Source of the DNA: Styela clava
Taxonomy: Eukaryota > Chordata > Ascidiacea > Stolidobranchia > Styelidae
Assembly: GCF_964204865.1 (NCBI RefSeq)
Contig: NC_135263.1
Location: 15,173,426-15,237,425, forward strand
DNA: 64,000 nucleotides
Direction of reading: 5' to 3'
Of this stretch, positions 39,001 to 47,514 are shown piece by piece (positions within the stretch are counted from its first letter, which is position 1; each line of letters starts with the position of its first letter). The notes below the pieces were generated by a model. It was not told the origin of the DNA. It saw nothing but the letters and a program-made list of their open reading frames with translations, and did not search any database. The position numbers were made by a program, and so were the translations under genes.

Positions 39001-39878
39001 AATCATTGGATATCACTTATAAATATGAATTAACCAGTTGTGTTGTTCATTTGGGTCCCAGATTCGACAGTGGCCATTTTGTGACCTACGCATTCACATC
39101 AAATACTTCTGCTATATTGTATGATGATTCTAGAATAGATGTCATTTCTCGTGATACGTGCAGCAAATTAATTGGAGAAAACTGTGTTCTTTTATTTTAT
39201 GCTAAGGTTTCGTATTATATTCCCAAGGAGCAACCTTATTCCAACACACCTGTTAAAATAAAAATTGTCAAACGAAAACGCAATTTAGTATCCCCATTCT
39301 TGACAAATTTACCAAAATTTGAAGTCGGCAGTAAAAGAAAAAAAATTATCCATGATTATGATATTGAAGATGGAATTTGGCAGTCTATTAAAAATTCTAC
39401 ATTAGAGTCAATATGTACAAGTTTAAGAGAAATGATGAACCGCTCATTTACTGATTCAAAATGTCTATACTCTGGATTTCGGCATTCTCTATTTTTGAAG
39501 CGTTTCAATAGACAATTAGCCTCAATTAATTCACAAATTAAGATGAATGTTAACGAGGCAACATTTTTAATTAATTTTGATAAATATTTGCAATCAAGGT
39601 TTTGTGAAATGAAAATTACCACTTGGCCCAGTGCAACGAGAACACAACCCGCTCCACCCAAGTCATTAGTGTATAAATCCGACTGTTTTGAACCTGAATC
39701 TGATATTTTCCTGCTCTTAGAATCTGGTGAACAACACATACATAATTATATAAAGCAAGTTCTTGTTCACGAAGCACTCATTTATTATCGTAACATAAAA
39801 AACAATGATGAATATTTGACAACGAGTAAAGACCTGAATGTTTGTTACACATTTGAAAGTTTTTTTGACCTTGGATGA
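23852..39878 (+). CDS. Multi-exon DNA-transposon polyprotein: SGNH hydrolase, PHD-like, DDE transposase, Ulp1 protease, USP protease
   Basis: Predicted spliced gene: 23852-24001, 24409-24648, 29504-29738, three tandem cassettes of small exons between 30087 and 33375, 33876-33932, and a terminal exon 34329-39878. All internal junctions after the third exon are phase 1, so every cassette exon can be included or skipped without frame change. With the nonsense-bearing cassette exon skipped and one surplus A removed, the exon lengths sum to a whole number of codons, about 2,360 residues. Domains in order: SGNH hydrolase, Ser/Lys-rich linker, PHD-like finger, Cys-rich knuckle, DDE core with CxxH, C48 protease, C19 protease and an unassigned C-terminus. 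I infer one gene because strand, order and phase agree; two neighbouring genes remain possible. Intron-containing truncated relatives at 15.5 and 43 kb show that the family is repetitive. Confidence 0.7.
24409..24648 (+). CDS. Transposon gene exon 2: SGNH hydrolase blocks II and III
   Basis: Eighty codons, phase 0 at both ends, acceptor TTTTGTCAG, donor GTAACA. Block II glycine sits in CTIPGGKLS and block III reads LIILALGTNDL, with the oxyanion-hole Asn at about residue 98. Paralogous fragments of this exon occur at 15690-16060. Residue roles are taken from the SGNH family; the activity and substrate are unknown. Confidence 0.75.
25773..28512. mobile_element. hAT-type element with perfect 8-bp target duplication
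   Basis: Ends CAGTGATTTTCAACC and GGTTGAAAATCACTG are exact inverted repeats. The flanks ACGTAGGG at 25765-25772 and 28513-28520 are an exact 8-bp target-site duplication, diagnostic of hAT. 2,740 bp, without a transposase frame that I recognise, so non-autonomous. It lies in the intron between SGNH exons 2 and 3 and is itself interrupted by the element at 26308-27518. Confidence 0.9.
26308..27518. mobile_element. Nested hAT-type element
   Basis: Begins CAGTGGTTCTCAAACTTTTC and ends AGTTTGAGAACCAATG; flanks TACTAGAC (26300-26307) and TACTAGGC (27519-27526) form an 8-bp target duplication with one mismatch. 1,211 bp, non-coding, carrying a family A repeat copy at about 26885-27295. Inserted inside the hAT at 25773-28512, so it is the younger of the two. 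Confidence 0.85.
29132..29320 (+). other. Unrecognised 62-codon frame in the intron before SGNH exon 3
   Basis: Open frame ending shortly before AATAAA, with no domain I can name and no clear splice sites. It lies in transposon intron sequence and is probably chance. The corresponding stretch is not seen in the 43-kb relative. Confidence 0.15.
29504..29738 (+). CDS. Transposon gene exon 3: SGNH hydrolase block V
   Basis: 78 codons plus one base; acceptor TTTTACAG, donor GTTGGT, phase 0 in and 1 out. Opens VVLSMILPQTG, equivalent to the post-block-III strand of SGNH enzymes, and contains NNDNVHLSDLG, the Asp-x-x-His block V (about residues 182 and 185). Joining it directly to exon 2 restores the usual spacing between blocks III and V, which supports the predicted splice across a 4.9-kb intron. 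Confidence 0.75.
30087..30200 (+). CDS. Cassette exon A, unit 1
   Basis: 38 codons, phase 1-1, encoding SPTLVQGTSLVKTPFTPVPR and then TSVLNTIEKNGFNYHK. Pro/Thr/Ser-rich, no known domain. Nearly identical copies at 31092 and 32233. Confidence 0.75.
30322..30421. mobile_element. hAT-like MITE in cassette unit 1
   Basis: CAGTGGTTCTCAAACTG at one end and AGTTTGAGAACGACTG at the other, flanked by CTTTAGAG and TTTTAGAG (8-bp duplication, one mismatch). Same position as the MITEs in units 2 and 3, so it inserted before the triplication. Confidence 0.8.
30492..30584 (+). CDS. Cassette exon B, unit 1
   Basis: 31 codons, phase 1-1, encoding MATNSRNTSCKQQATFASVA and then SYSKQQERH. An alternative donor 51 bp downstream (30635) is also phase 1 and would add KIAKYSSTKLDLKDKK. 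Ser/Gln-rich, no domain recognised. Confidence 0.7.
31092..31205 (+). CDS. Cassette exon A, unit 2
   Basis: Intact copy of exon A with one conspicuous change (EKDGFNY for EKNGFNY). Phase 1-1. Confidence 0.72.
31328..31428. mobile_element. hAT-like MITE in cassette unit 2
   Basis: Co-duplicated copy of the element at 30322-30421, with the same termini and flanks. Confidence 0.8.
31499..31591 (+). pseudogene. Cassette exon B, unit 2, with in-frame stop
   Basis: Same as the other exon B copies but GAG has become TAG at 31582-31584. As the exon is phase-symmetric, skipping it leaves the frame open; inclusion would end the protein before the transposase. Confidence 0.8.
31803..31970 (+). CDS. 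Cassette exon C, unit 2
   Basis: 56 codons, phase 1-1, acceptor TTTTGTACAG, donor GTATGT. Encodes FPILQSRLATPYVKA, then a SSVISSSRKKSTPFNG stretch rich in Ser and Lys. No domain recognised. Confidence 0.68.
32233..32346 (+). CDS. Cassette exon A, unit 3
   Basis: Intact 38-codon copy, encoding the same Pro/Thr-rich segment as unit 1. Phase 1-1. Confidence 0.72.
32468..32568. mobile_element. hAT-like MITE in cassette unit 3
   Basis: Third co-duplicated copy, same termini as at 30322-30421. Confidence 0.8.
32619..32867. mobile_element. hAT-like MITE unique to cassette unit 3
   Basis: Termini TAGGGTTGCCATA and TATGGTGACCCTA; perfect 8-bp target duplication TTCTAATG at 32611-32618 and 32868-32875. 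Units 1 and 2 have the empty site, so it inserted after the triplication. 249 bp, with internal TCCGGAAAATTCCGGA-type palindromic runs. Confidence 0.9.
32903..32995 (+). CDS. Cassette exon B, unit 3
   Basis: Intact copy of the 31-codon exon, phase 1-1, with the stop-codon site of unit 2 still reading GAG. Confidence 0.7.
33208..33375 (+). CDS. Cassette exon C, unit 3
   Basis: 56 codons, phase 1-1, acceptor TTTTGCACAG. More diverged from unit 2 than exons A and B are (IIQRRLPSPYVKATSDNLRS), but open throughout. Confidence 0.68.
33876..33932 (+). CDS. Transposon gene small linker exon
   Basis: 19 codons, phase 1-1, acceptor GTTAACAG, donor GGTATA. Encodes ILSRIQNVCGGTKKLLTA. Chosen because its phases fit both neighbours; it could be skipped without frame change. 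Confidence 0.5.
34329..39878 (+). CDS. Transposon gene terminal exon: PHD-like, DDE transposase, Ulp1 and USP domains
   Basis: Enters at TTTTAACAG in phase 1. An A-run at 34783-34791 shifts the frame; downstream the frame is open from 34785 to the stop at 39878. Counting from the ATG at 34914: a PHD-like Cys/His cluster straddling that ATG (two Cys before it, then C13, C16, H21, C24, C46); a Cys cluster at 250-258 (CAHCTCCGC); DDE candidates D408 (YFDATG), D482 (MIDGS) and E741 (GPIEQHFGYMK) with CxxH at 528-531; a Ulp1/SENP-type protease with H1036, D1053, Q1094 and C1100; and a USP with C1170, H1388 and D1404/1405. The last ~230 residues are unassigned. The catalytic sets look intact, so the proteins were under selection until recently. 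Domain names rest on motif recognition. Confidence 0.85.
34783..34791 (+). other. A-run frameshift in the terminal exon
   Basis: Nine A residues. The upstream frame (from 34329) stops at 34807; the downstream frame is open from 34785 and includes the first two PHD cysteines ahead of the ATG at 34914. One A fewer would make both a single frame. Could be a sequencing error, a real mutation, or slippage. Confidence 0.8.
34900..35056 (+). other. PHD-like zinc finger segment
   Basis: CxC, then VECEKCKKWYHPKC, a conserved Trp (W39) and a single downstream Cys. This is the C4HC3 layout of PHD fingers with the last pair degenerate. PHD fingers usually read histone H3 tails, so a chromatin-targeting role is an inference. 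Confidence 0.65.
36060..37230 (+). other. MULE/hAT-like DDE transposase core
   Basis: YFDATGS and MIDGS supply two acidic residues 74 apart, NCYSHVMR gives the CxxH motif shared by MULE and hAT transposases, and DNRTQGPIEQHFGYMK gives the final Glu after a long, probably helical insertion of about 259 residues. Assignment to a named superfamily is uncertain. Confidence 0.7.
37870..38260 (+). other. Ulp1/SENP-type cysteine protease domain (C48)
   Basis: Ordered motifs: RWGNHFVLM (His), LTIIDSLG (Asp), MILQNDSCSCGVCVC (Gln and Cys). Family members remove SUMO or related modifiers. All four catalytic positions are present. Confidence 0.85.
38397..39215 (+). other. Ubiquitin-specific protease domain (C19)
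   Basis: Cys box NNWNNCWFNSVLQAF, GEHQDAAEF (QD motif), two CxxC pairs (CNVC and CRTC) for the zinc ribbon, and His box DSGHFVTYAF followed by ILYDDSRI. Compact for a USP, about 270 residues, but with every catalytic block. Lies 60 residues after the Ulp1 domain in the same open frame. Confidence 0.85.
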
Positions 39879-39922
39879 AAACGGTGTCGGTGCGTTTTTT
39901 GCAAAATAGGGAATCGACACCA

Positions 39923-39934
39923 TACGTTAGGCGC
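39923..39934 (-). repeat. Candidate right terminal inverted repeat core of the transposon
   Basis: TACGTTAGGCGC, exact reverse complement of 23552-23563; see the left partner. Outer boundary not located. Confidence 0.35.
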
Positions 39935-39940
39935 AATAAA
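39935..39940 (+). terminator. Candidate polyadenylation signal of the transposon gene
   Basis: AATAAA 57 bases after the stop codon, next to the inverted-repeat core at 39923-39934. Confidence 0.45.
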
Positions 39941-41285
39941 AACGCAAATAACACCCTGACGCTAAAACGGCGATTCCACAAAATATTCGATCCGCTATTT
40001 GTTATCCCAATATTTTGCCCAGCCCTAGGGGTAGTTCATTATAGGATATATGATACATGTTTAGAGTTTTTGAATGTGAAACATCGGCGATTTGTGCATT
40101 TTTGATATGATAATACCTTGAGACAATGTATTAGATTAAACAACATCTCGTTTGCTCTGCGTAATAAATTGCATTTACTTTGTTTGTTACTGCAAAGGCT
40201 TTGCTTAAATCTGATATGGAGAGCGTGGAGGAAAAATAAACACTGAGTTTTAACTGTACTCATACATGTTATAACACACCAGTAGTATGCTTCTCATACA
40301 TTAGGAAAATGACTGGATGAACCGTTCACTCTCTACAAAACTAAGCTACAAACTTGGAATATGTTATCAGATTTGGCAATTACGTATTATATACTTTTAC
40401 CCCAAATTTTAAAAACATGGCTAAGATTTTCTATGTTTAACTCGTGATAACTTAAAATAAATCTTCTGGAACATTCAAAATACATTTTACCAAACAACAA
40501 ACTTTCTGTTCTAACCTCCATGTTTGAGAAGTGTTGGTGGTCTATTGTTCGAGCGTCCTATGATAGAATTGGTGACATTGAATAGGTATTGTTTGCTGTA
40601 GACTGGGTTAAAAAGCTTTTTTGAAACTTTGAATTCACCACTCTTATAACCACATTTGAAATATATTGAGACTAAACACTATGTGAAGTTTGAAGACACC
40701 ACTATGGTGTTTTTCTGTCAGAACAAAGTAAAAATGCTATTTTTTTAGGAAGGAATATTTTTAAAAGAAGCTTGTTGGTCATCATCATTAAAAAGCAATC
40801 GTGATTAAATTGTCATCAGATTATTCCAGCAGACATGTTACACTGATGTAAGTTATATGTTGTATTGTATGTTTTACTATTCAGTTTGGAAAATATTTTC
40901 AGATCTAAAATTTAATTTCTATTATATGTAGCCCTGCTGATGTCTTAAATCAGTTAAAATTGCAAGTCTTGAGTTTACTGGTTGGTTATAGTGGGTTATG
41001 TTAATAAGATTACCAGAATGAAGTTGATAGTGTAACTTGTGAATATATGAATTAATTTTGATACAAAATTAGAGTTGTATTCAAACAGTATTTTGTACGG
41101 TCGGTCTTTCACCAAAATCTCAGAAAAAAGAGGTGTGACTTCTAATTGGCCGTTAAGTAGCATGATTACATTATGGATAAGCATGATGAGAACTTGGTCA
41201 GTTGCATACCATTTCAAATTTTAGTCAACACCAAATAATTTTTGTACTTCAATTAGTTTATTTATAACAAGATTTGTATTTTCAG
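39941..41285. other. Gene-free AT-rich stretch
   Basis: No coding homology, repeat or RNA gene recognised. Several short open frames are typical of chance. Confidence 0.4.
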
Positions 41286-41397
41286 GAATTGAATCAGCGT
41301 CAAGAAAGGGTCGTGGCTTTACTGTTGCCTGTGGTATCAGTAGAGAATGGAGTCTTAGGGCAACTCCATCCCTCCACGAGCCCGGGGCTCACCTTGG
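41286..41397 (+). other. GC-rich exon-like island
   Basis: 112 bp bounded by TATTTTCAG and a strong donor GTAAGTGA, markedly GC-richer than its surroundings. In the phase-1 frame it is open (GIESASRKGRGFTVACGISR), but I recognise no domain. Could be a stray host exon, an alternative 3' exon, or part of a structured RNA. Confidence 0.3.
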
Positions 41398-41929
41398 GTA
41401 AGTGACAGTACTCCCTAAACCTCCCTAACTGGGGTAACAGTTGAATTTCGCAATTCTGACGGATACTTCACAAGACGGTGTTCCCATTGTATTTTATATT
41501 CAGAGGCTGGCTGTTTTCAGAATCGAATCATTTTTTTATAATACTATTGAAACCAATAGAAATGGATGTGTATGATATTTACCGAAACTGATTACACATA
41601 AAAGCATTTGTTTTACCAGTATTTGTTTTATTCAAATATAATTATGTATATATTATACTTTATGAAGATCGCATAATGAAGCCTCGCTCTCCTTGAGCAG
41701 ACATACTTTTGAAGCTTGAAAAGTGTGGAATTTTGTGTTTTTTTCTTATTTTCAGTAATGCAATACAAATATATTTACAATCCCTTGTTCTTGATTTTTA
41801 AATTCTTAAATAAAATGGCACTGAAACAAAAGTTATTAAGGCAATGTTCAATGAGGGAATGGGCGATCTTCAATTCTAATATTTGGAAGACTTATAATGT
41901 ATTTGCGTGAGAACTTCGGAATATTAATT
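41398..41929. other. Gene-free stretch
   Basis: Nothing recognised apart from AT-rich sequence and a chance 64-codon frame. Confidence 0.4.
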
Positions 41930-42420
41930 CTTGAAAATTGCCAAATTTAAAACTTTTTCGTTTCACGCAATTTTGATGAATAGGGGTATCTTCAACAGGG
42001 GAGTACTCCCTTTTCTAAGTTCGAGTAGTTTTAGGTTCAATGTGTGTGATAAACTTCACATATTCCACTTTGATATAAAGTTATAAAATCGGGTGCCTCT
42101 TGCGCGGAAGGACTTTCTATTAATATTTGAAAATTGCAAAATTTAACCCTTTTTCGCTTTACGTAATTTTGATGAATAGGGGTATCTTCAACAAGGGAGT
42201 ACTCCCTTTTCTGGGTTCGAGTAGTTTTAGGTTCAATGTGTGTAATAAACTTTATATATTCCCTTTTCAATATGAAATTATAAAATTGCGTGCCTCTTGT
42301 GCGGAGGACTGTCTATTGATGTTTGAAAATTGCTAATTTTAACCCTTTATCGGTACACGTAATTTTGACAATAGGTTTATAGGTTCAAAGTGTGTGACAA
42401 ACTTTATGTATTTCACGTTA
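41930..42420 (-). repeat. 196-bp satellite, inverted fragment, about 2.5 copies
   Basis: Diverged units with the GGGAGTACTCCC palindrome, same strand as 20100-21838. It directly abuts the truncated transposon copy at 42421. Confidence 0.9.
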
Positions 42421-43425
42421 ACGCTTCACTGCCAAGCCATATTTGACATTTTTCCAAAGTTTGAGAGTCATGTTTTCAAATCGCTATATTTTTAAAACCG
42501 TTACAGCCACAAAAAAAATATGAAAGTTGTTTAGTTTTTTCAGGGCTATCTAATGATCGTAATATTTGTTTTCTATGCGGCTCGGTTAATAAGATTAATG
42601 AAAACATAAAATTAAAAATTTGTACAAAAAATAAAGCGATGAGTAGTGCCGTTTTCGGGAAAAAAACATTAAATTGGGTAACCAAGATATTTATCTTCTC
42701 ATACACAAAAAATCGCATGATGTTTGCATTTGAATTTTTTGAGTATCAAAGCGGTAAAGTTGGCAAAATTTGCTGCTTTTTTTGCCTGTGTTGCCGCCGA
42801 ACGAGGCTCTGACGCACCTATATTACGTCATGATGATGACCGTACGTTGTTGCGTAACTACAGCGTGTCGTCGATCTCGCGGCCTCCAGCTGTGCGTCGC
42901 GGTCAACGTTGTGATGTAACGCCAGTACTTATCGTAGAAAGGATATGCCCGGTTCGTTCAAAAACATGATGAAAGGCCAACTTATAAAGGGCGATGATAC
43001 CGTCTTTCTGCGATCGAAGACAATTCTGGCTTGTACCAGGCATGATACGTAGACAGTTAGTATCCTTGTTATCCAAAATTCACACAAACTCCTACAAAAG
43101 GAGTTCATTGAAAAGCTACACGAATACTTTGCTCTATCTTGCATACCTTGGAATATAATCGCGTATGAGCCAGGCATAGTCAATATCAAGTTTTTTGTAA
43201 AATTCTCCGGTCTATTTTGCTGATTTTCACAAAATTTTCAGATAGTATTTATTTATATACTATGTATTTTCTCTTGTCAGTTAGCAAAGCAATTGGTTGC
43301 GGATTTTGTCGATGTGAATATTGTTATATATAATTGATCCATCCAACGTCGAGATATTGTGCAAGAAAGGAAGTCAGCTGCTTGGCCCACTATAGTTGCC
43401 CGTGGCAGCGAAAGCTATATAATTT
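42421..43425 (-). pseudogene. Second truncated relative of the transposon gene's 5' region
   Basis: The minus strand matches main-gene intron and flank sequence from both sides of the hAT insertion (24740-24890 and 28515-28990), e.g. CTTGATATTGACTATGCCTG and CATCATGCGATTTTTTGTGT. It therefore represents the pre-insertion arrangement. No intact coding frame. Satellite lies on both sides (41930-42420 and a very diverged piece at 43440-43620). Confidence 0.75.
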
Positions 43426-43439
43426 TGATTGATAGTACA

Positions 43440-43620
43440 CTTTTAACTTGTTAAGCCATGATAATTGCAAATTTAACCCTATCTGGGGAAACCGCAATTT
43501 TAATAAAGAGGCCATTTTCTATAGGTGACTACCCTAAATTCGAAGTTTTAGTAACTTTAGGTTCGATTTCATTCACACACTTTTGTTTTTTTGATGGATA
43601 AATCGCATGCTTTTTGTGCG
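43440..43620 (-). repeat. Highly diverged 196-bp satellite unit
   Basis: Keeps AATTGCAAATTTAACCCT, TTTTAGTAACTTTAGGTTC and AAATCGCATG in the same order as the satellite, with many substitutions. Same strand as 41930-42420. Confidence 0.6.
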
Positions 43621-46600
43621 TTCGGGCAGTCATGATTTTTATAATTTATATATCTTCGTTTCCATAAGTATGGTGAAAAAATAGACTTGATTACTCAGAA
43701 GAAGAAACACGTAGACGGTTATGGCCATCGTGCATTTAATCAATCAGCTGACTTCGAAATATTTCCAATTTCGCAAATGAATGCGATCGTATTTCTACAT
43801 TAGCTTGGCATTACAAACAGTTCATTTTTGAACCTGTAAACTCTATTTATTCGGTAGACTAGCTCTGTGCGTAGTTATTGAGGCGAGTAGTATATGACAT
43901 GTTAGATATCGTATTCCATATCTATAATCGAGAGCAATTCTGCCGTGTGGAATTTAGAAATCGCCTACGTTTTACTCCATCACCCTTCAATAAGCACAAA
44001 ACTGTAATATCACTCTTCAATGAGCACGAAAACGAGACTTAACGAACCGCTGCGCACAATTAGAAGAAGGTTTGCTACTAGCTTCACAGTGGTGTTTGAA
44101 ACACATACCACATTTTACAAGGGCCAACTCGCAAAAGCACTCTCAAAATAGCCCCGAGAATTTTGCAATGGTAGAGTAAAGAGAGAATTTTTCGGGGGTC
44201 AAAGGTCGGGGAAAGGTCCAGGATTATACACCTCAATGAGTATAATAAGAATTCTTCAGGGTCGGGGAAACATCCATCACGGACATTGAGATCACGGACC
44301 TTTACCTGACCTTTGGCCCATGAAAATTGTGTATAGTTTATCATTGAAAAATTTTCGGTGCTCATTTTAAGCATGTTAAGATATTTGGTATCGTTGCTAA
44401 CCAATTTCACTTCAAGCATTTCTATATTCTGCATAATTTCATGTAGTTGGATACTATGCAATATATAACAATCTTTTAGATAAATATATGATGAATAGCA
44501 TATCTTACTACAAAACAGTATTTTTCAACACAAAATTTCTTATTTTCAAAAATAAGAAAGTCTGGTAAATAGTGTATATAATGAATAAACGAGAGATATT
44601 GAATCAACTTAAACCGTACCTGTTGAATTAATTTATTACTAATAATATGATTGTATGGGTGGACAGACTCTGATGACCCCAAAAGGTCGTATCGTTGCCT
44701 CCCAGTCATATACCAAAGCATCTGTTTATTTAATATTGTTCATATATTTATGCATGTATTGCGTGTTTCATGGTTTGACTAATAAAAATAAACTCTCTCT
44801 CTCTCTCATGATTTCGCGAGTTGGCGCCTGTAAAATGGGGTATTTGTTTCAAACCATTATTCTAATTCTCAGCATTTAACAATCTGTTTTTCAAAAGTAC
44901 CGCTAAAGAATTTTAGCCCAGTCTATCACAGCTATTTCTCTACTAATTTTTGATTACTGCAATTAAACTGAAACTCCTAAGAAGACAAAGTGATCATCAA
45001 ATTATTCGATTTATATTTAAATTTCCGAAACACAACTGAAAACTAACGAATAGAATTCAAAAACGTGAAAACGAGGTAATGTTTACGACCATGCCTGAAA
45101 ATCTGGTTGAGTGAGAAAAGTGTCTGAGCGAATGCGAAAAGGGATATTGTTATGTCACTTTTGCATCTCGCTGATTGGCCAGTGTCACGATGTAAACAAG
45201 GAAGTCGATGCTCAGGAAAACATTTATCACATCCAGCTTGCACGGAAATTCGGTTAGAATATTTAAGTACAACTATGACGCAATGTCGTATAAATGATAA
45301 AATAACAAAAACAGAGTAATTATTAATTGTACAGTATATAGTACAAATATAGACGCACAGTCGAGAAACAGAGCCATTAACAGTATAAAGGTTTAGTTAA
45401 TTTGAGAATGTTTAGTTTAATTTGCAAACGATCTATTTTACCACGGTTCGTCAACTTGTATAGTTATGAATATTTGACTGAATCTTCTCAATTGTGATTA
45501 ACATATGTCTGTACTGTTCCAATTTTAACTCACATCGTTTGTTCAAATGCGCCTGATAAGAACTACTTCTTTGTGCATTCACCCATATGAGTCCATATGT
45601 ACACTTCCCTGCCAACGAGCTCTTTTATATTCGGTACATGTTCCCCACATACTGTATGTATTAAAATTGCAAATAATTGAAACAATTTAACAAAAAGCAA
45701 GTCGGTGTTACTATGGCGTGAGATCTACCGCCATACGTCGCCTAACCAGGTAACGTCCGAGATCCACATTAAAGGCAGACATCACGTGTGGTAGATTTGA
45801 CCTTATTATATATTAGCACCAGCAAGTCTGACCACGAAATATCATTTTCAACGCCGTAAAGATTCTTGGAACAGCTCAATGATATTAAAAATAGGCTTGG
45901 GATTGGAATTAGAGTTTGACGTTACCAATTGACGTAAAGTCTATTTATTCAAACCGTTTATATACGATTGATTTTAAATTCATTCAGGTTTAAATTATTT
46001 GAACTGATTTTATCAGCTGATTATATCATTTATAATATGGATAAAAGGAAACATGCAGGTGTGTAGCCTAAGTGGGCCGTTTTTCCCCGATAATTTGGCG
46101 CCACACGAACAAAAAATTTGGGAACTGCTGTCCTGTGCAGGAGAGACAAACCTGTATCCGTTGCGCAAAATTGTCGATCGCTTACTTAGTTTAGCTTGGG
46201 TAGGCATTCCAGACATTGAATACCTGTTCCGTATTGGTTTGAAGGTGAAAATGACACGGTGATATTAAAAGATTCATTGTATCCGGCCCGTCCTGAGCGC
46301 GTATTAGTTATTAACAATTTTGCGCAACTTTTGGGTACAATCATGCACAAGCAGAAGTTCAAGTGTAAACAAAATGAATAAATAAATTTTCATTTCTGTA
46401 GAAGTGATCAATAAATTTATTGGTTCTGTTTGGGTTAGGGGTCACAATGTATTTGTCCCTTGTGGAACAGAAGTCAAAACTGTAAAAATAAATATAGGGA
46501 ACATAGGTCAAAACTGCAAAAATAAATATATGAATATTAATCTTCAATGGTGTACTGAATCGGTATATAAAGTCTCTTTTGTGATGTGCGCTATATTGTC

Positions 46601-47514
46601 TAATAAATTATTGCAAACTCTTGCAATATTTTACAGATTGATTTACACATTTTGAACTCTAAATACTCGAATTAGTATATTTTAGTTTATTTCACCCGGG
46701 TTCACAATATAACCTTCTTAGTTAGGGCTCAGCAACGAAGTCTTCCGCAGAGCCAATTCAAGTTCGAGAAATAAAGTTTCAATATGCATGGCATTTGCAC
46801 CAGTATTTGTCCACGAAATATTTAAATCATAAAACTCAATTAACCTATTATAAATAATTGTAAAAATTCTTGATAATTGTCTCAATTACCTGGACCTATC
46901 GGGACTCATAAACTTCAACGTCCTATTAACATCACATCACGACTTGCAGTAATAATTTTAAAATATTAAATTGCTATTTTTATTTCTTCCGATTTGATCG
47001 CTGATGCTATTTTTGAATGATTACTTCGATACATCATACGCACTTGGGCCAGAGGCCGCGGAGACCCTATCTGCCCTGCATATACTGACCCTCACAAATG
47101 ATGATCAACCAATCAATTATTGAATAATTTTGCTGTTTATTCAAATTTGTCATAGTGTTGACTTTGTTTGTGATATTGAAATCTCCCTCTCTTGTGATAT
47201 TTCAATATGGCTTGAAAGATTGATGTATTTTTATGCAAACTAGTAGCAACCATAATTATTATTTGATATTTTGAAGCAATCACTGCAGCAGTCTGCGATT
47301 GTCTGTGTATTATAATTCTAAACTGTTGAAGAAAAATAGAATCGAATATTTTAATATATTTGAATGTATTTCATGAACCATTCCAATAAGGTTCCTGAAG
47401 TATTAGTTTTAAAAAACCTTGCTTTAATCGTTTACTGTGTCTAGCGTTCGTGAATTAGATTAAAATACAAAGTATTTCCATGCCAAGAGAATTATCCAAA
47501 GCATTGTTATTGCT
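43621..47514. other. Gene-free region of decayed repeats
   Basis: Contains family A pieces at about 44076-44345 (reverse) and 44820-45235 (forward), and a possible retroelement 3' tail with an AATAAA-type motif and a CT-dinucleotide run at 44655-44815. Sequence at 45400-45560 recurs at 50740-50870 and 56330-56500. A 69-codon frame at 46053-46262 has no recognisable domain. No host gene seen. Confidence 0.45.
44820..45235 (+). repeat. Dispersed repeat family A, copy 2
   Basis: Shares with 26885-27295 the ordered landmarks GTTGGCGCCTGTAAAA-like start, GAATTTTAGCC, CGAAACACAAC, GTGAGAAAAG, TCTGAGCG and AAGTCGATGCT. Non-coding. Confidence 0.65.

Noticed and set aside
46053..46262. 69-codon frame with a nearby AATAAA
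   Set aside because: No identifiable domain or splice partners; surroundings are repeats.
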